From positions 45,223 through 109,222 of the forward strand of contig CAKQEI010000001.1 in assembly GCA_934230115.1 (NCBI GenBank): DNA of 64,000 bases, in the 5' to 3' direction. This stretch comes from an uncultured Prevotella sp. Its GTDB lineage: Bacteria; Bacteroidota; Bacteroidia; Bacteroidales; Bacteroidaceae. Positions 9,783 through 18,201 of this stretch are shown here, one piece after another (position 1 is the first letter of the stretch; each line of letters begins with the position of its first letter). The position numbers and the translations under genes are program-made. The notes under the pieces were generated by a model that had not been told where the DNA came from, searched no databases, and worked only from the letters and a program-made list of their open reading frames with translations.

Positions 9783-10535
9783 AAATTCTTCAACTTCTGC
9801 TTTAATCCAATCGTAACCTCTCTGCTCAATCTCTTTTGCAAGCTCAGGTCCAGCGGTCTTCACGATGCGTCCCTTGTAGAGCACATGCACCACATCAGGC
9901 TTGATCATATCGAGCAGACGCTCATAGTGGGTGATGACGATGGCTGAAGTCTCGGGGGTGTGCATCTTGTTCACACCATCGGCAACAATGCGCATGGCAT
10001 CTACATCAAGACCTGAGTCGGTCTCATCGAGAATGGCAAGCTTAGGCTCAAGCATAGCCATCTGGAATATCTCGTTGCGCTTCTTCTCACCACCAGAGAA
10101 ACCCTCGTTAACAGAGCGGCGTGTAAACTTGGAATCAAGTTCTACAATCTTGCGCTTCTCGTTCATCAGCTTAAGAAACTCGCCTGCCTTAAGCTCAGGA
10201 AGTCCCTGATACTTGCGCTTCTCGTTGACAGCAGCCTTAAGGAAGTTGGTCATTGACACGCCAGGAATCTCTACTGGATATTGGAAAGAGAGGAAGAGTC
10301 CCTCGTGGGCACGGTCCTCAGGTTTCATCTCAAGGATGTTCTTGCCATTAAACCAAGCCTCACCACCGGTAACCTCATAGAGAGGATTGCCAGTGAGCAC
10401 AGCACTAAGAGTAGACTTTCCTGAACCGTTAGGTCCCATGATGGCGTGTATCTCGCCGTCGTTGATTGTGAGGTTGATGCCTCGGAGTATTTCCTTGCCA
10501 GCGATAGTGGCATGAAGGTTCTTTACTTCTAACAT
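9780..10535 (-). CDS. sufC: Fe-S cluster assembly ATPase SufC
   Basis: The 251-residue protein is an ABC-type ATPase that drives the SufBCD scaffold. Walker A is GPNGSGKST (residues 34-42), the signature is FSGGEKKR (146-153), and Walker B is LAILDE (166-171), followed by the D-loop SGLD. The FSGGEKKRNEI variant is characteristic of SufC rather than of transport ATPases. Length is standard. The last two codons and the stop (EF, TGA) coincide with the adjacent repeat array, so the repeat sets the C-terminal end. The gene is separated from sufB by an outer-membrane protein gene. Confidence 0.97.
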   Translation of the reverse strand: MLEVKNLHATIAGKEILRGINLTINDGEIHAIMGPNGSGKSTLSAVLTGNPLYEVTGGEAWFNGKNILEMKPEDRAHEGLFLSFQYPVEIPGVSMTNFLKAAVNEKRKYQGLPELKAGEFLKLMNEKRKIVELDSKFTRRSVNEGFSGGEKKRNEIFQMAMLEPKLAILDETDSGLDVDAMRIVADGVNKMHTPETSAIVITHYERLLDMIKPDVVHVLYKGRIVKTAGPELAKEIEQRGYDWIKAEVEEF

Positions 10536-10539
10536 ATTA

Positions 10540-10608
10540 TGGGTTTTGATTTTTTATTTTTGATTCTTGAATTATCGGCAAAGCCGATGTTGAGTTATGG
10601 AGTTTTGA
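10540..10608. repeat. Short AT-rich repeat with ATCGGCAAAGCCGAT hairpin
   Basis: A degenerate member of the same repeat family lies between the barrel protein gene and sufC. The core ATCGGCAAAGCCGAT (10574-10588) is the reverse complement of the core at 9741-9755. It is flanked by GTTTTGATT, TTCTTGAATT and GAGTTTTGAG units. Confidence 0.8.
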
Positions 10609-10642
10609 GTCTTTATTTCTTTTTACTCCTTTAACTCTTTGC

Positions 10643-11461
10643 TTAATAAGAGTTGAGCATCCGGTTGAGGCTTGACTTATGCCGTTGCTTCTTTGTCTCC
10701 TTAGGTTGCTCGTCGTTGGGGTCGTATATGCCGAGTGCCATATATATAAGGTCGAAAAGACTGTTGCCGTCGTCTGATGTGAAGCGGAAGGGGAATGTGG
10801 CCTTCAGTCCTATCTGAATGTTATGGCGGTGCATGTTGGATCGCATGCTATAAGCTGTTGTCTGTCCTGCATAGGTAGAGCTGACACGAGTCTTGCCGTT
10901 GATGGCAAGCGGAAAACCGTATTGAAACTCCAATGCAAGCGACGAGAATATGTAACAGTCGATACCAATGGAAGGGGCTACACTCAACCGTGGATAGCTA
11001 ATGTCATAATTGCGATTATAGCTGTAGCCTGTTCCTGTACAGTCCATGCTGTGTCGCTCATTATGCGAGCCTACATTGGTGTAGGTCATGAGGGCGGCAT
11101 AAGGTTGTATGGCGCAGGCAGAACTGAGAGGATAGTAGCGTGCACCGAGTGCTATGTTGCGCATTGTGGCTGAAACATCGCTGCTGAACCACTCAATAGT
11201 CTCCGCATTGTAGCCTCCTACCAACGAGAAGTGGACATTGGAAAGGTAATACTCCAACATCACATTGCCCATCGGTGAACCGAACGCCCCTGCCTTCTCC
11301 ACATACGTCGGCGATTGCTCATGGCTTGCCGTAGTGGGACATGAGATATTCATGCCTGCAATGACAGCCCAGCGACGCGCCATATCGTCATCGTCATTGG
11401 CTGCCGACATAGATATGGGGGCTGTAATGAGAGCGGTGGTCAAGAGAATTCTGCTAAGCAT
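10643..11461 (-). CDS. Putative outer-membrane beta-barrel protein inserted in the suf cluster
   Basis: I cannot assign this 272-residue protein to a named family beyond a small outer-membrane beta-barrel. It has a signal peptide (cleavage likely after ISMSA, residue 20). Its strands are rich in aromatics and glycine in an alternating pattern (NVMLEYYLSNVHFSLVGGYN, ALGARYYPL, LALEFQYGFPLAING, NIQIGLKATFPF). The C-terminal 35 residues are charged and unstructured (EQPKETKKQRHKSS), so it does not end in a barrel-type aromatic residue. The gene lies on the same strand between sufB and sufC and is bordered on both sides by the AT-rich hairpin repeats, which points to insertion into the operon. 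No link to Fe-S assembly is visible. Confidence 0.65.
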   Translation of the reverse strand: MLSRILLTTALITAPISMSAANDDDDMARRWAVIAGMNISCPTTASHEQSPTYVEKAGAFGSPMGNVMLEYYLSNVHFSLVGGYNAETIEWFSSDVSATMRNIALGARYYPLSSACAIQPYAALMTYTNVGSHNERHSMDCTGTGYSYNRNYDISYPRLSVAPSIGIDCYIFSSLALEFQYGFPLAINGKTRVSSTYAGQTTAYSMRSNMHRHNIQIGLKATFPFRFTSDDGNSLFDLIYMALGIYDPNDEQPKETKKQRHKSSLNRMLNSY

Positions 11462-11464
11462 ATA

Positions 11465-11692
11465 ATCGAATTTTGAGTTTTGAATTTTGAGTTTTGAGTT
11501 GTTGCCTTTGGCAATTTTGAGTTTTGAGTTTTGAGTTTTGAATTATTGCCTTTGGCAATTTTGAGTTTTGAATTTTGAATTATTGCAGACGGCAATGTCG
11601 AGTTTTATTAACTCTTAATTCAAAATTGATTAATTCAAAATCGGCTTTGCCGACAATTCAAAATTCAAAACTCAAAATTCAAAACTCTTACC
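11465..11692. repeat. AT-rich repeat array with hairpin cores (sufB side)
   Basis: The gap between sufB and the barrel gene is built of TTTTGAG/TTTTGAATT units, then their reverse complements after about 11615. Cores are TTGCCTTTGGCAA at 11502-11514 and 11546-11558, a degenerate TTGCAGACGGCAA at 11583-11595, and TCGGCTTTGCCGA at 11641-11653. The overall design matches the array at 9.5 kb, but the cores differ. Confidence 0.9.
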
Positions 11693-13142
11693 CTACTGTT
11701 CCCTCCAACGATACACTCAGCAGCTTCTGTGCCTCCACAGCAAACTCCATAGGCAGCTTGTTGAGCACATCCTTGGCATAGCCGTTGACGATGAGTCCTA
11801 CAGCCTGCTCCGTTGGGATGCCACGCTGGTTGCAGTAGAAGAGCTGGTCTTCTGAAATCTTAGAGGTGGTAGCCTCATGCTCTACAACAGCCGTGTCGTT
11901 GTGGATGTCCATATATGGGAAGGTATGTGCACCACAGTCGGAGCCAAGCAACAGAGAGTCGCATGATGAATAGTTGCGTGCGTTGTCGGCATTGCTTGTG
12001 GCACGCACAAGTCCACGATAAGAGTTCTGGCTGTGTCCGGCAGAGATACCCTTGGAGATGATAGTCGACTTGGTGTTCTTGCCCATGTGAATCATCTTCG
12101 TACCAGTGTCTGCCTCCTGATAGTTGTTGGTTACAGCAACCGAGTAGAACTCAGCTTGCGAGCCGTCGCCACGCAGGATACATGAAGGATATTTCCATGT
12201 GATGGCAGAGCCTGTCTCCACCTGAGTCCACGAGAGTTTAGAGTTAACACCACGCAGCTCACCGCGCTTTGTTACGAGGTTGAACACACCACCCTTGCCA
12301 TTCTCGTCGCCAGGATACCAGTTCTGCACAGTAGAGTACTTCACCTCGGCATTATCCTTTACGACAATCTCCACGATGGCAGCATGAAGCTGGTTCTCAT
12401 CGCGCATCGGGGCAGTACATCCTTCGAGATATGACACGTAGGCATCGTCGTCGGCGATGATAAGAGTACGCTCAAACTGTCCGGTGTTACGGGCATTGAT
12501 GCGGAAGTAGGAACTAAGTTCCATAGGACAGCGTACACCCTTTGGAATGTAAACGAACGAGCCGTCGCTGAACACCGCACTGTTGAGGGCGGCATAGAAG
12601 TTGTCGCGGTAAGGCACCACGCTTCCCAAATACTCCTTCACAAGCTCGGGATGGTCTTTGATAGCGTCGCCTATAGAACAGAAGATAACACCCTTCTCGG
12701 CAAGATGCTGCTTGAATGTGGTCTTTACTGACACTGAGTCCATGATGGCATCCACAGCCACACCACTCAGAGCCAGACGTTCCTCAAGAGGAATGCCAAG
12801 CTTGTCGAATGTCTTCATAAGCTCCGGGTCAATCTCTTTCTTCTCGTCAGCTGGTTTCTTGGCGAGAGGATCGGCATAATAGGAAATCGCCTGATAGTCG
12901 ATTTCTGGTAAGTTGACATGTCCCCAAGTGGGCTGTTTTAGCGTCTGCCAGTAGCGGAACGCCTTAAGTCTGAACTCAAGCATCCAGTCAGGCTCTCCCT
13001 TCTTCTGCGAGATAAGCCTAACGATGTCCTCGTTGAGTCCTTTCTCTATGATGTCGGTGTGCACGTCGGTTGTGAAGCCATATTCATATTTTTGCTCGGC
13101 AACCTGTCGCACAAAGGCATTTTTTGTATCTTTATTTTCCAT
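11688..13142 (-). CDS. sufB: Fe-S cluster assembly protein SufB
   Basis: The 484-residue protein is the core scaffold subunit of SufBC2D. Family features are present: the N-terminal [13 protein letters not shown] and [11 protein letters not shown] segments, [39 protein letters not shown], the long beta-helix, the [18 protein letters not shown] segment and the C-terminal [20 protein letters not shown]. Cys and Glu residues expected for cluster assembly lie in the conserved blocks. It is the first gene of the minus-strand suf cluster, with a -7 promoter element about 75 bases upstream. Length is normal for the family. Confidence 0.97.
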   Translation of the reverse strand: MENKDTKNAFVRQVAEQKYEYGFTTDVHTDIIEKGLNEDIVRLISQKKGEPDWMLEFRLKAFRYWQTLKQPTWGHVNLPEIDYQAISYYADPLAKKPADEKKEIDPELMKTFDKLGIPLEERLALSGVAVDAIMDSVSVKTTFKQHLAEKGVIFCSIGDAIKDHPELVKEYLGSVVPYRDNFYAALNSAVFSDGSFVYIPKGVRCPMELSSYFRINARNTGQFERTLIIADDDAYVSYLEGCTAPMRDENQLHAAIVEIVVKDNAEVKYSTVQNWYPGDENGKGGVFNLVTKRGELRGVNSKLSWTQVETGSAITWKYPSCILRGDGSQAEFYSVAVTNNYQEADTGTKMIHMGKNTKSTIISKGISAGHSQNSYRGLVRATSNADNARNYSSCDSLLLGSDCGAHTFPYMDIHNDTAVVEHEATTSKISEDQLFYCNQRGIPTEQAVGLIVNGYAKDVLNKLPMEFAVEAQKLLSVSLEGTVG

Positions 13143-13217
13143 TGTCTATTATATAATGTGGGATGGTCGGTCGGGTCATGAGACAAGACGCGATAATCCC
13201 CCTTGCGTTTAAGAGTA

Positions 13218-13225
13218 CAAAATTA
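13218..13225 (-). promoter_or_regulatory. Putative -7 element for sufB
   Basis: Read on the minus strand this is TAATTTTG, matching the Bacteroidetes -7 consensus TAnnTTTG. No TTTG is found at the usual 19-21 base distance, so only half the promoter is supported. The predicted leader is about 70 bases. Confidence 0.45.
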
Positions 13226-13326
13226 CGAAATATGCAGTTATTAGTCGAATAATTTGCTGTTTTTTTGCCATAAAGTTATGTGACGGCAGCAATTTGCCTC
13301 AACAGCAATGTTTTTTGCCTTTTTGT

Positions 13327-13357
13327 TTTGCCTTTTGCCTTTTTTAGCGTATTTTTG
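13327..13357 (+). promoter_or_regulatory. Bacteroidetes-type promoter for the acyl-CoA synthetase gene
   Basis: TTTG (13327-13330), 19 bases, then TATTTTTG (13350-13357) is a perfect fit to the TTTG/TAnnTTTG consensus. Transcription would start near 13364, giving a leader of about 50 bases. The upstream run of TTTTGCC units adds alternative -33 boxes. Confidence 0.7.
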
Positions 13358-13412
13358 CATATTCATATAATGATGGTCCGATTTTCAGACTGTCTTTAAA
13401 ACTAAGACTATT

Positions 13413-15224
13413 ATGCAAACAAGATGTCATCTTTCGGTTCTTGCCCTAAAGCAGGCAGAGAAATATGGAGAGCGCGAGGCCTTTACATATAAGGACTTCG
13501 GAGGCTCGGCGTGGAAAACTATGAGCTACAACCGTTTCGCGCTTCTCGTAAAGCAGGCAAGCAACGCGCTGCTCAACCTGGGGGCAAAACCGCAGGAAAC
13601 CATCGGTGTGTTCTCGCAAAACTCAATACAGTATCTCGTTACCGACTTTGGTGCCTATGGTGTACGTGTGGTTTCAATCCCCTTCTATGCTACAGCATCG
13701 GAGCAGCAGATACAGTTTATGATCAACGACGCGCAGATTAAGTTCCTTTTTGTGGGTGAGCAGGAACAATATGACAAGGCTCACCGCGTGTTCGGAATGT
13801 GTCATTCGCTTGAGCGTATCATCATCTTCGACCGTTCTGTGCGTATCAGCACACACGACCCTGCTGCCCTTTACTTCGACGATTTCTTAAAGCTTGGTGA
13901 GGGATTGCCTCGCCAGAGTGAGGTGGAGAAGCTTTATCAAGAAGCAAACGAGACAGATCTCTGCAACATACTCTATACATCAGGCACTACGGGCGACTCT
14001 AAGGGAGTGATGCTCACCTATGGACAGTATAATGCGGCATTGAAAGCAAACGACGAGGTTGTGCCTGTCACAGAGAAAGACCGCATCATTCAGTTCCTTC
14101 CCATTACTCATATCTTTGAGCGTGGATGGTCGTATCTCTCGTTCTCCAAAGGAGCGCATCTCATCATCAACACCGACCCGCATGAGATTCAGCAGTCGAT
14201 GCGCGAGACTCATCCTACATGTATGTCGTCGGTGCCACGCTTCTGGGAGAAGGTTTATCAGGCAGTTAAGGACAAAATCGACCGCTCAAGTGCCATGAAG
14301 CAGAGTCTGTTCCGTCATGCTCTCGAGGTGGGTAGACGCTACAACATCGACTGCAAGAGTCGCTGCAAGCGTCCGTCGCCACTGCTCGCTATGGAATATA
14401 AGCTCATGGACAAGATGGTTCTTCGTCTTGTGCGCAAGCAGATAGGTCTGGAGAATGCCCATTTGTTCCCTACAGCTGGAGCAACGGTGTCGCCAGCGGT
14501 TGAGCGTTTCACTCATTCTGTAGGTATAAACATGATTGTGGGATATGGCTTGACCGAGAGTCTTGCCACTGTGTCGTGCGACCGCGAGGATATGCCTTAT
14601 ACTATCGGTTCGGTGGGCAGACCCATAAACGGATTGGAAGTGAAGATTGATGAGAATGACGAGATTCTGCTCAAAGGCCCAACTATCACACCTGGATATT
14701 ACAAGCGCGATGCCATTAACAAGGAGGCATTCACCGAGGACGGATTCTTCCGCACGGGTGATGCTGGCTATATCAAGAATGGCGAGTTGTTCCTTACCGA
14801 CCGTATCAAGGACCTCTTCAAGACTTCCAACGGCAAGTATATCGCTCCGCAGATGATAGAGTCGCTGCTCTTGGTGGATAAGTTTATTGACCAGGTGGCT
14901 GTTGTGGCAAACGAGCGCAAGTTTGTTTCTGCCCTCATCGTGCCCGAGTTCCGTCTTATGGAGGAGTGGGCTAAGGATCATGGCATTGCCTATGATACCC
15001 GCGAGGACCTCTGCGCCAATCCAAAAGTGCACAAGATGATGATGGACCGCATACAGACTCTGCAGCAGCAGCTTGCGCATTATGAGCAGATAAAGCGATT
15101 CACACTTATTGCCCACCACTTCTCAATGGAGTCGGGCGAACTGACCAATACGCTGAAGATACGCCGCCCCGTAATCTACAAGAATTACAAGGCGGAGATA
15201 GATAAAATGTACGAAGAGAATTAA
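13413..15224 (+). CDS. Long-chain acyl-CoA synthetase (AMP-binding, FadD-like)
   Basis: The 603-residue adenylate-forming enzyme activates fatty acids with ATP and CoA. The P-loop-like motif is YTSGTTGDSKGV (residues 188-199). GYGLTESLATVS forms the A5-type motif near residue 378, followed by the A7-type TGDAGYIKNGELFLTDRIKDLFKTSNGKYIAP block, whose hinge and lysine region look intact. Long-chain specificity is inferred from the ITHIFERGWSYL motif and the overall length, which match the bacterial FadD15/AMP-dependent long-chain group. prfB begins 6 bases after the stop, so the two are probably cotranscribed. Confidence 0.9.
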   Translation: MQTRCHLSVLALKQAEKYGEREAFTYKDFGGSAWKTMSYNRFALLVKQASNALLNLGAKPQETIGVFSQNSIQYLVTDFGAYGVRVVSIPFYATASEQQIQFMINDAQIKFLFVGEQEQYDKAHRVFGMCHSLERIIIFDRSVRISTHDPAALYFDDFLKLGEGLPRQSEVEKLYQEANETDLCNILYTSGTTGDSKGVMLTYGQYNAALKANDEVVPVTEKDRIIQFLPITHIFERGWSYLSFSKGAHLIINTDPHEIQQSMRETHPTCMSSVPRFWEKVYQAVKDKIDRSSAMKQSLFRHALEVGRRYNIDCKSRCKRPSPLLAMEYKLMDKMVLRLVRKQIGLENAHLFPTAGATVSPAVERFTHSVGINMIVGYGLTESLATVSCDREDMPYTIGSVGRPINGLEVKIDENDEILLKGPTITPGYYKRDAINKEAFTEDGFFRTGDAGYIKNGELFLTDRIKDLFKTSNGKYIAPQMIESLLLVDKFIDQVAVVANERKFVSALIVPEFRLMEEWAKDHGIAYDTREDLCANPKVHKMMMDRIQTLQQQLAHYEQIKRFTLIAHHFSMESGELTNTLKIRRPVIYKNYKAEIDKMYEEN

Positions 15225-15229
15225 GAGTT

Positions 15230-16351
15230 ATGATAACAGCCGACCAACTTAAGGATGTGCTTGAGCGTACAGACGCTCTTAAGCATTATCTTAATATCGA
15301 CCAGAAGAAAGTAGAATTTGAGGAAGAGCAGCTCCGCACACAGGCTCCTGACTTTTGGGAGGACCCTAAGCGTGCCGAGGAGCAGATGAAGAAGGTGAAG
15401 GGCATCGAGAAATGGATTAAAGGCTATGAGGAGGTGCGCCGACTCGCCGACGAACTGCAGCTTGCCTTCGAATACCATAAGGAAGAACTCGTGACCGAAG
15501 AGGAAGTGGATGCCGACTATGCCAACGCTTTGAAGGCTATCGAGAATCTGGAACTCATGAACATGCTGCGCCAGAAGGAAGACCCTATGGACTGTGTGCT
15601 GAAGATAAACTCGGGTGCTGGCGGCACAGAGAGCCAGGACTGGGCACAGATGCTTATGCGTATGTATATGCGCTGGGCTGAGGCTCATGGTCATAAGGTT
15701 ACTATCAGCAACCTTCAGGAAGGTGATGAGGCTGGAATAAAGAGTGTCACCATGGAGATTGAGGGTGGCGAATATGCCTATGGCTACCTGAAGAGTGAGA
15801 ATGGAGTGCATCGTTTGGTGCGTGTCTCGCCATTCAATGCTCAAGGCAAGCGCATGACTTCGTTCGCCTCTGTATTTGTCTCGCCTCTTGTTGATGACAC
15901 TATTGAGGTGTATGTCGACCCGTCGAAGGTGTCTTGGGACCTCTTCCGCTCGGGTGGAGCAGGTGGTCAGAATGTTAATAAGGTGGAGACTGGTGTGCGC
16001 TTGCGCTATCAGTATACCGACCCTGACACTGGCGAGGAAGAAGAAATCCTTATCGAGAACACCGAGAGCCGTAAGCAGCTTGAAAACCGCAACAATGCCA
16101 TGCGACTCCTCAAGTCACAACTCTACGACCGTGCCATGAAGAAACGCCTTGAGGCACAGGCTAAGATAGAGGCTGGCAAGAAGAAGATAGAGTGGGGTAG
16201 CCAGATACGCAGCTATGTGTTTGACGACCGTCGTGTGAAGGACCACCGCACTGGTTATCAGACTGCAGACGTTGACGGAGTGATGGACGGCAAGATTGAC
16301 GGATTCATCAAGGCATACCTTATGGAGTTCCCAGTGAACGATGAGGATTAA
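15230..16351 (+). CDS. prfB: Peptide chain release factor 2
   Basis: The 373-residue RF2 terminates translation at UGA and UAA. The codon-recognition tripeptide SPF is at residues 200-202 and the catalytic GGQ is at 245-247 (SGGAGGQNVNK). The C-terminus YQTADVDGVMDGKIDGFIKAYL is typical. The usual autoregulatory frameshift site near codon 25 (CTT TGA C in E. coli) is absent: the corresponding segment reads CTTAATATCGAC in one continuous frame, so this gene is not controlled by programmed frameshifting. It follows the acyl-CoA synthetase gene closely. Confidence 0.96.
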   Translation: MITADQLKDVLERTDALKHYLNIDQKKVEFEEEQLRTQAPDFWEDPKRAEEQMKKVKGIEKWIKGYEEVRRLADELQLAFEYHKEELVTEEEVDADYANALKAIENLELMNMLRQKEDPMDCVLKINSGAGGTESQDWAQMLMRMYMRWAEAHGHKVTISNLQEGDEAGIKSVTMEIEGGEYAYGYLKSENGVHRLVRVSPFNAQGKRMTSFASVFVSPLVDDTIEVYVDPSKVSWDLFRSGGAGGQNVNKVETGVRLRYQYTDPDTGEEEEILIENTESRKQLENRNNAMRLLKSQLYDRAMKKRLEAQAKIEAGKKKIEWGSQIRSYVFDDRRVKDHRTGYQTADVDGVMDGKIDGFIKAYLMEFPVNDED

Positions 16352-16380
16352 AAATATAATAACCTAAAAAACGAATAACT

Positions 16381-16521
16381 ATGAGCCAGAAAAGTAAAAT
16401 CAAGCGTGAAAGATACGCAAAGGAACAAGAGAAAAAAGGAAAGAAAGTAGTAGAGTGGATTCTTTGGGGATTTATTGTCCTCGCTGTAGGATTCGGTGTC
16501 TGGGCTACTACTCAGGCATAA
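16381..16521 (+). CDS. Small single-pass membrane protein (46 residues)
   Basis: A short frame starts 29 bases after prfB and ends 18 bases before the CYTH gene. The product has a strongly basic N-terminal half (SQKSKIKRERYAKEQEKKGK), then one hydrophobic helix (VEWILWGFIVLAVGFGVWA, about residues 24-42). The positive-inside rule predicts a cytoplasmic N-terminus. I recognise no family. The operon position and clean charge/hydrophobic design argue that it is real. Confidence 0.6.
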   Translation: MSQKSKIKRERYAKEQEKKGKKVVEWILWGFIVLAVGFGVWATTQA

Positions 16522-16539
16522 ATCTTAATTTGACAAAGA

Positions 16540-17022
16540 ATGAGTGGATTAGAAATAGAACGCAAATTCTTGATACGCAAAGGCTGCTCCTGGAAAGAGG
16601 CAGCCTTTTCTTCAAGCCATATAAAGCAGGGATATATGCCGTGTGAGTCGGCTACTGTGAGAGTTCGCACACGCGACGACCGCTCATGGCTTACTATCAA
16701 GAGCCATAGCGACTGCAAGGGCTTGTCGCGTTATGAGTTTGAAAAGGAGATAACCAACGATGAGGCTCAGCATCTCTTTGAACTGTGCCGTGGCGGTGTT
16801 ATCGACAAGTGTCGTTGGCTCGTTAAGAGTCCTGATGGCAAACACACGTTTGAGGTAGATGAGTTCTTTGGCGACAACGAGGGACTTGTTGTGGCTGAAG
16901 TGGAACTTGCCTCGGAGGATGAATCGTATGCCAAGCCCGACTTTATAGGAGATGAGGTGACGGGCGATAGAAGATATTATAATTCGCAGTTGCTTAAGAA
17001 TCCTTTTAAGAACTGGAAATAA
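16540..17022 (+). CDS. CYTH domain protein (triphosphate tunnel metalloenzyme family)
   Basis: The 160-residue protein begins with the CYTH signature ExExK (Glu5, Glu7, Lys9 in LEIERKFL). Alternating charged strands follow (TVRVRTRDDRSWLTIKS, RYEFEKEI, CRWLVKSPDGKHTFEVDEFFG, LVVAEVELASED), providing the acidic and basic residues of the tunnel. Family members hydrolyse inorganic triphosphate or related triphosphates with Mg or Mn; class IV adenylate cyclase is the other branch. Length fits the short bacterial NE0496/ygiF-N type. Substrate cannot be decided from sequence. It is followed by a terminator. Confidence 0.85.
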   Translation: MSGLEIERKFLIRKGCSWKEAAFSSSHIKQGYMPCESATVRVRTRDDRSWLTIKSHSDCKGLSRYEFEKEITNDEAQHLFELCRGGVIDKCRWLVKSPDGKHTFEVDEFFGDNEGLVVAEVELASEDESYAKPDFIGDEVTGDRRYYNSQLLKNPFKNWK

Positions 17023-17055
17023 AGAAAGGTAGAGGCAAAACAAATAAAACCAAAT

Positions 17056-17122
17056 AAAACAAGGTTTTCTGTAGGAGAAGGAGCGGTATCTGCTCTACAT
17101 CCTATAGAAAACCTTGTTTTTT
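17056..17122. terminator. Terminator between the CYTH gene and the FKBP gene
   Basis: AAACAAGGTTTTCTGTAGGA pairs with TCCTATAGAAAACCTTGTTT, with an inner GAGCGG...CTGCTC arm in the loop, followed by a run of T. It lies between convergent genes and can act on both strands, although the T run favours the plus strand. Confidence 0.8.
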
Positions 17123-17144
17123 TTATACTATACTTGAAGCTTTG

Positions 17145-18137
17145 TTATTTCTTCACTGCACGACGCACCGGCTTCTTCGGAGTGATTTTCTTTGCTGGAG
17201 TCAGCTTCTTAGCCTTTATCACTTCCTCCTTCTTCTCGGCCTTCTTCTCAACCTTCACCACCTCGACAGTGAATATAAGAGTAGAGTAAGGCTTGATCTG
17301 ACCAGCCTTGCGTGAGCCATAGGCAATGTCCTGTGGGATGTAAAGCTCCCACTTACTGCCCTCAGGCATCATGCAGAGAGCCTCTGTCCAACCCTTGATT
17401 ACCTGGTTGGGGCGGAATGTAGTTGTGTTAGGATTACGCTTGTAGCTGCTGTCGAATTCCTTGCCGTCGATAGTGTGACCCTCGTAGCGCACGGTTACCT
17501 CATCGTCCTTAGCGGCAACAGCACCCTTGCCCTCAGTGATAACCTTGTACTGCAGACCAGAAGGCAAGGTCTTCACGCCAGGCTTTGTGGCGTTCTGCTT
17601 CAGCCAAGCCTCGTTCTCAGCCTTGTAGGCCTCCTCAGCCTGATGCTTTGCAGCCTGCATGGTGGTCTCGAAATACTTGTTGGCAACATCGTGCTTCATA
17701 ATGGTTGTGTCGCCGAGTACGGCAGCGATGAAGCCCTGGTTGAATGTGATGCTGTCGATGGTGAGCGAGGTGTTCTTTACATCATTGCTCACGTTGGGAT
17801 AGATGCGTGTCTCAAGCATCTGTGCAATCTGCAGACCAGCGTTGTGAGCAGTGAACTGCTTGTCGTGCTGGCGGGCAATGCCCTCCTTCAATCCCTCTAC
17901 GAACGAAGTCATGTTGGTAGAGTCGACACCAAACTGCTGCTTCACATAGTCCATGAGTCCGCGTGTGGTGAATATACCAGCAGCGTAGCTCAGTGAGTCG
18001 CTCTGACTTGTAAGCTGCACTGGAGCCACCTGCTCAGTCTTAGCGTTCTTCTTCTGTTTCTTTTCTTTCTTTCCAGGGGTGACAGCGAATGCCGTTGTTG
18101 CGAATACGGCAAGCGCGAGAATCAAAATTTTCTTCAT
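17145..18137 (-). CDS. FKBP-type peptidyl-prolyl isomerase, periplasmic, with basic C-terminal tail
   Basis: The 330-residue protein has a Sec signal peptide (cleavage likely after TTAFA) and an N-terminal FKBP_N-like dimerisation region (SLSYAAGIFTTRGLMDYVKQQ). The catalytic FKBP domain starts near residue 195 (GLQYKVITEGKG) and carries VRYEGHTIDGKEFDSSYKR, VIKGWTEAL and LYIPQDIAYGSR. It resembles the FkpA/Mip class of periplasmic folding helpers. After the domain comes an unusual tail of about 45 residues, rich in Lys and Pro (LTPAKKITPKKPVRRAVKK). It is the third of three adjacent minus-strand FKBP genes, 64 bases after the second. Confidence 0.92.
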   Translation of the reverse strand: MKKILILALAVFATTAFAVTPGKKEKKQKKNAKTEQVAPVQLTSQSDSLSYAAGIFTTRGLMDYVKQQFGVDSTNMTSFVEGLKEGIARQHDKQFTAHNAGLQIAQMLETRIYPNVSNDVKNTSLTIDSITFNQGFIAAVLGDTTIMKHDVANKYFETTMQAAKHQAEEAYKAENEAWLKQNATKPGVKTLPSGLQYKVITEGKGAVAAKDDEVTVRYEGHTIDGKEFDSSYKRNPNTTTFRPNQVIKGWTEALCMMPEGSKWELYIPQDIAYGSRKAGQIKPYSTLIFTVEVVKVEKKAEKKEEVIKAKKLTPAKKITPKKPVRRAVKK

Positions 18138-18201
18138 CTTATTTATTTTTTATCTAAAAAACAGGGCGGCCTTTGTGGGGTCGCCCTTATGGTTTTAAAT
18201 A

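Noticed and set aside
9524-11692. CRISPR array
   Set aside because: Repeat units are short and variable, there are no equal spacers, and the copies are in both orientations.
14286-15119. A 277-codon minus-strand frame opposite the acyl-CoA synthetase gene
   Set aside because: It mirrors a fully supported coding frame, has no recognisable domain, and its composition follows the third-position bias of the true gene.
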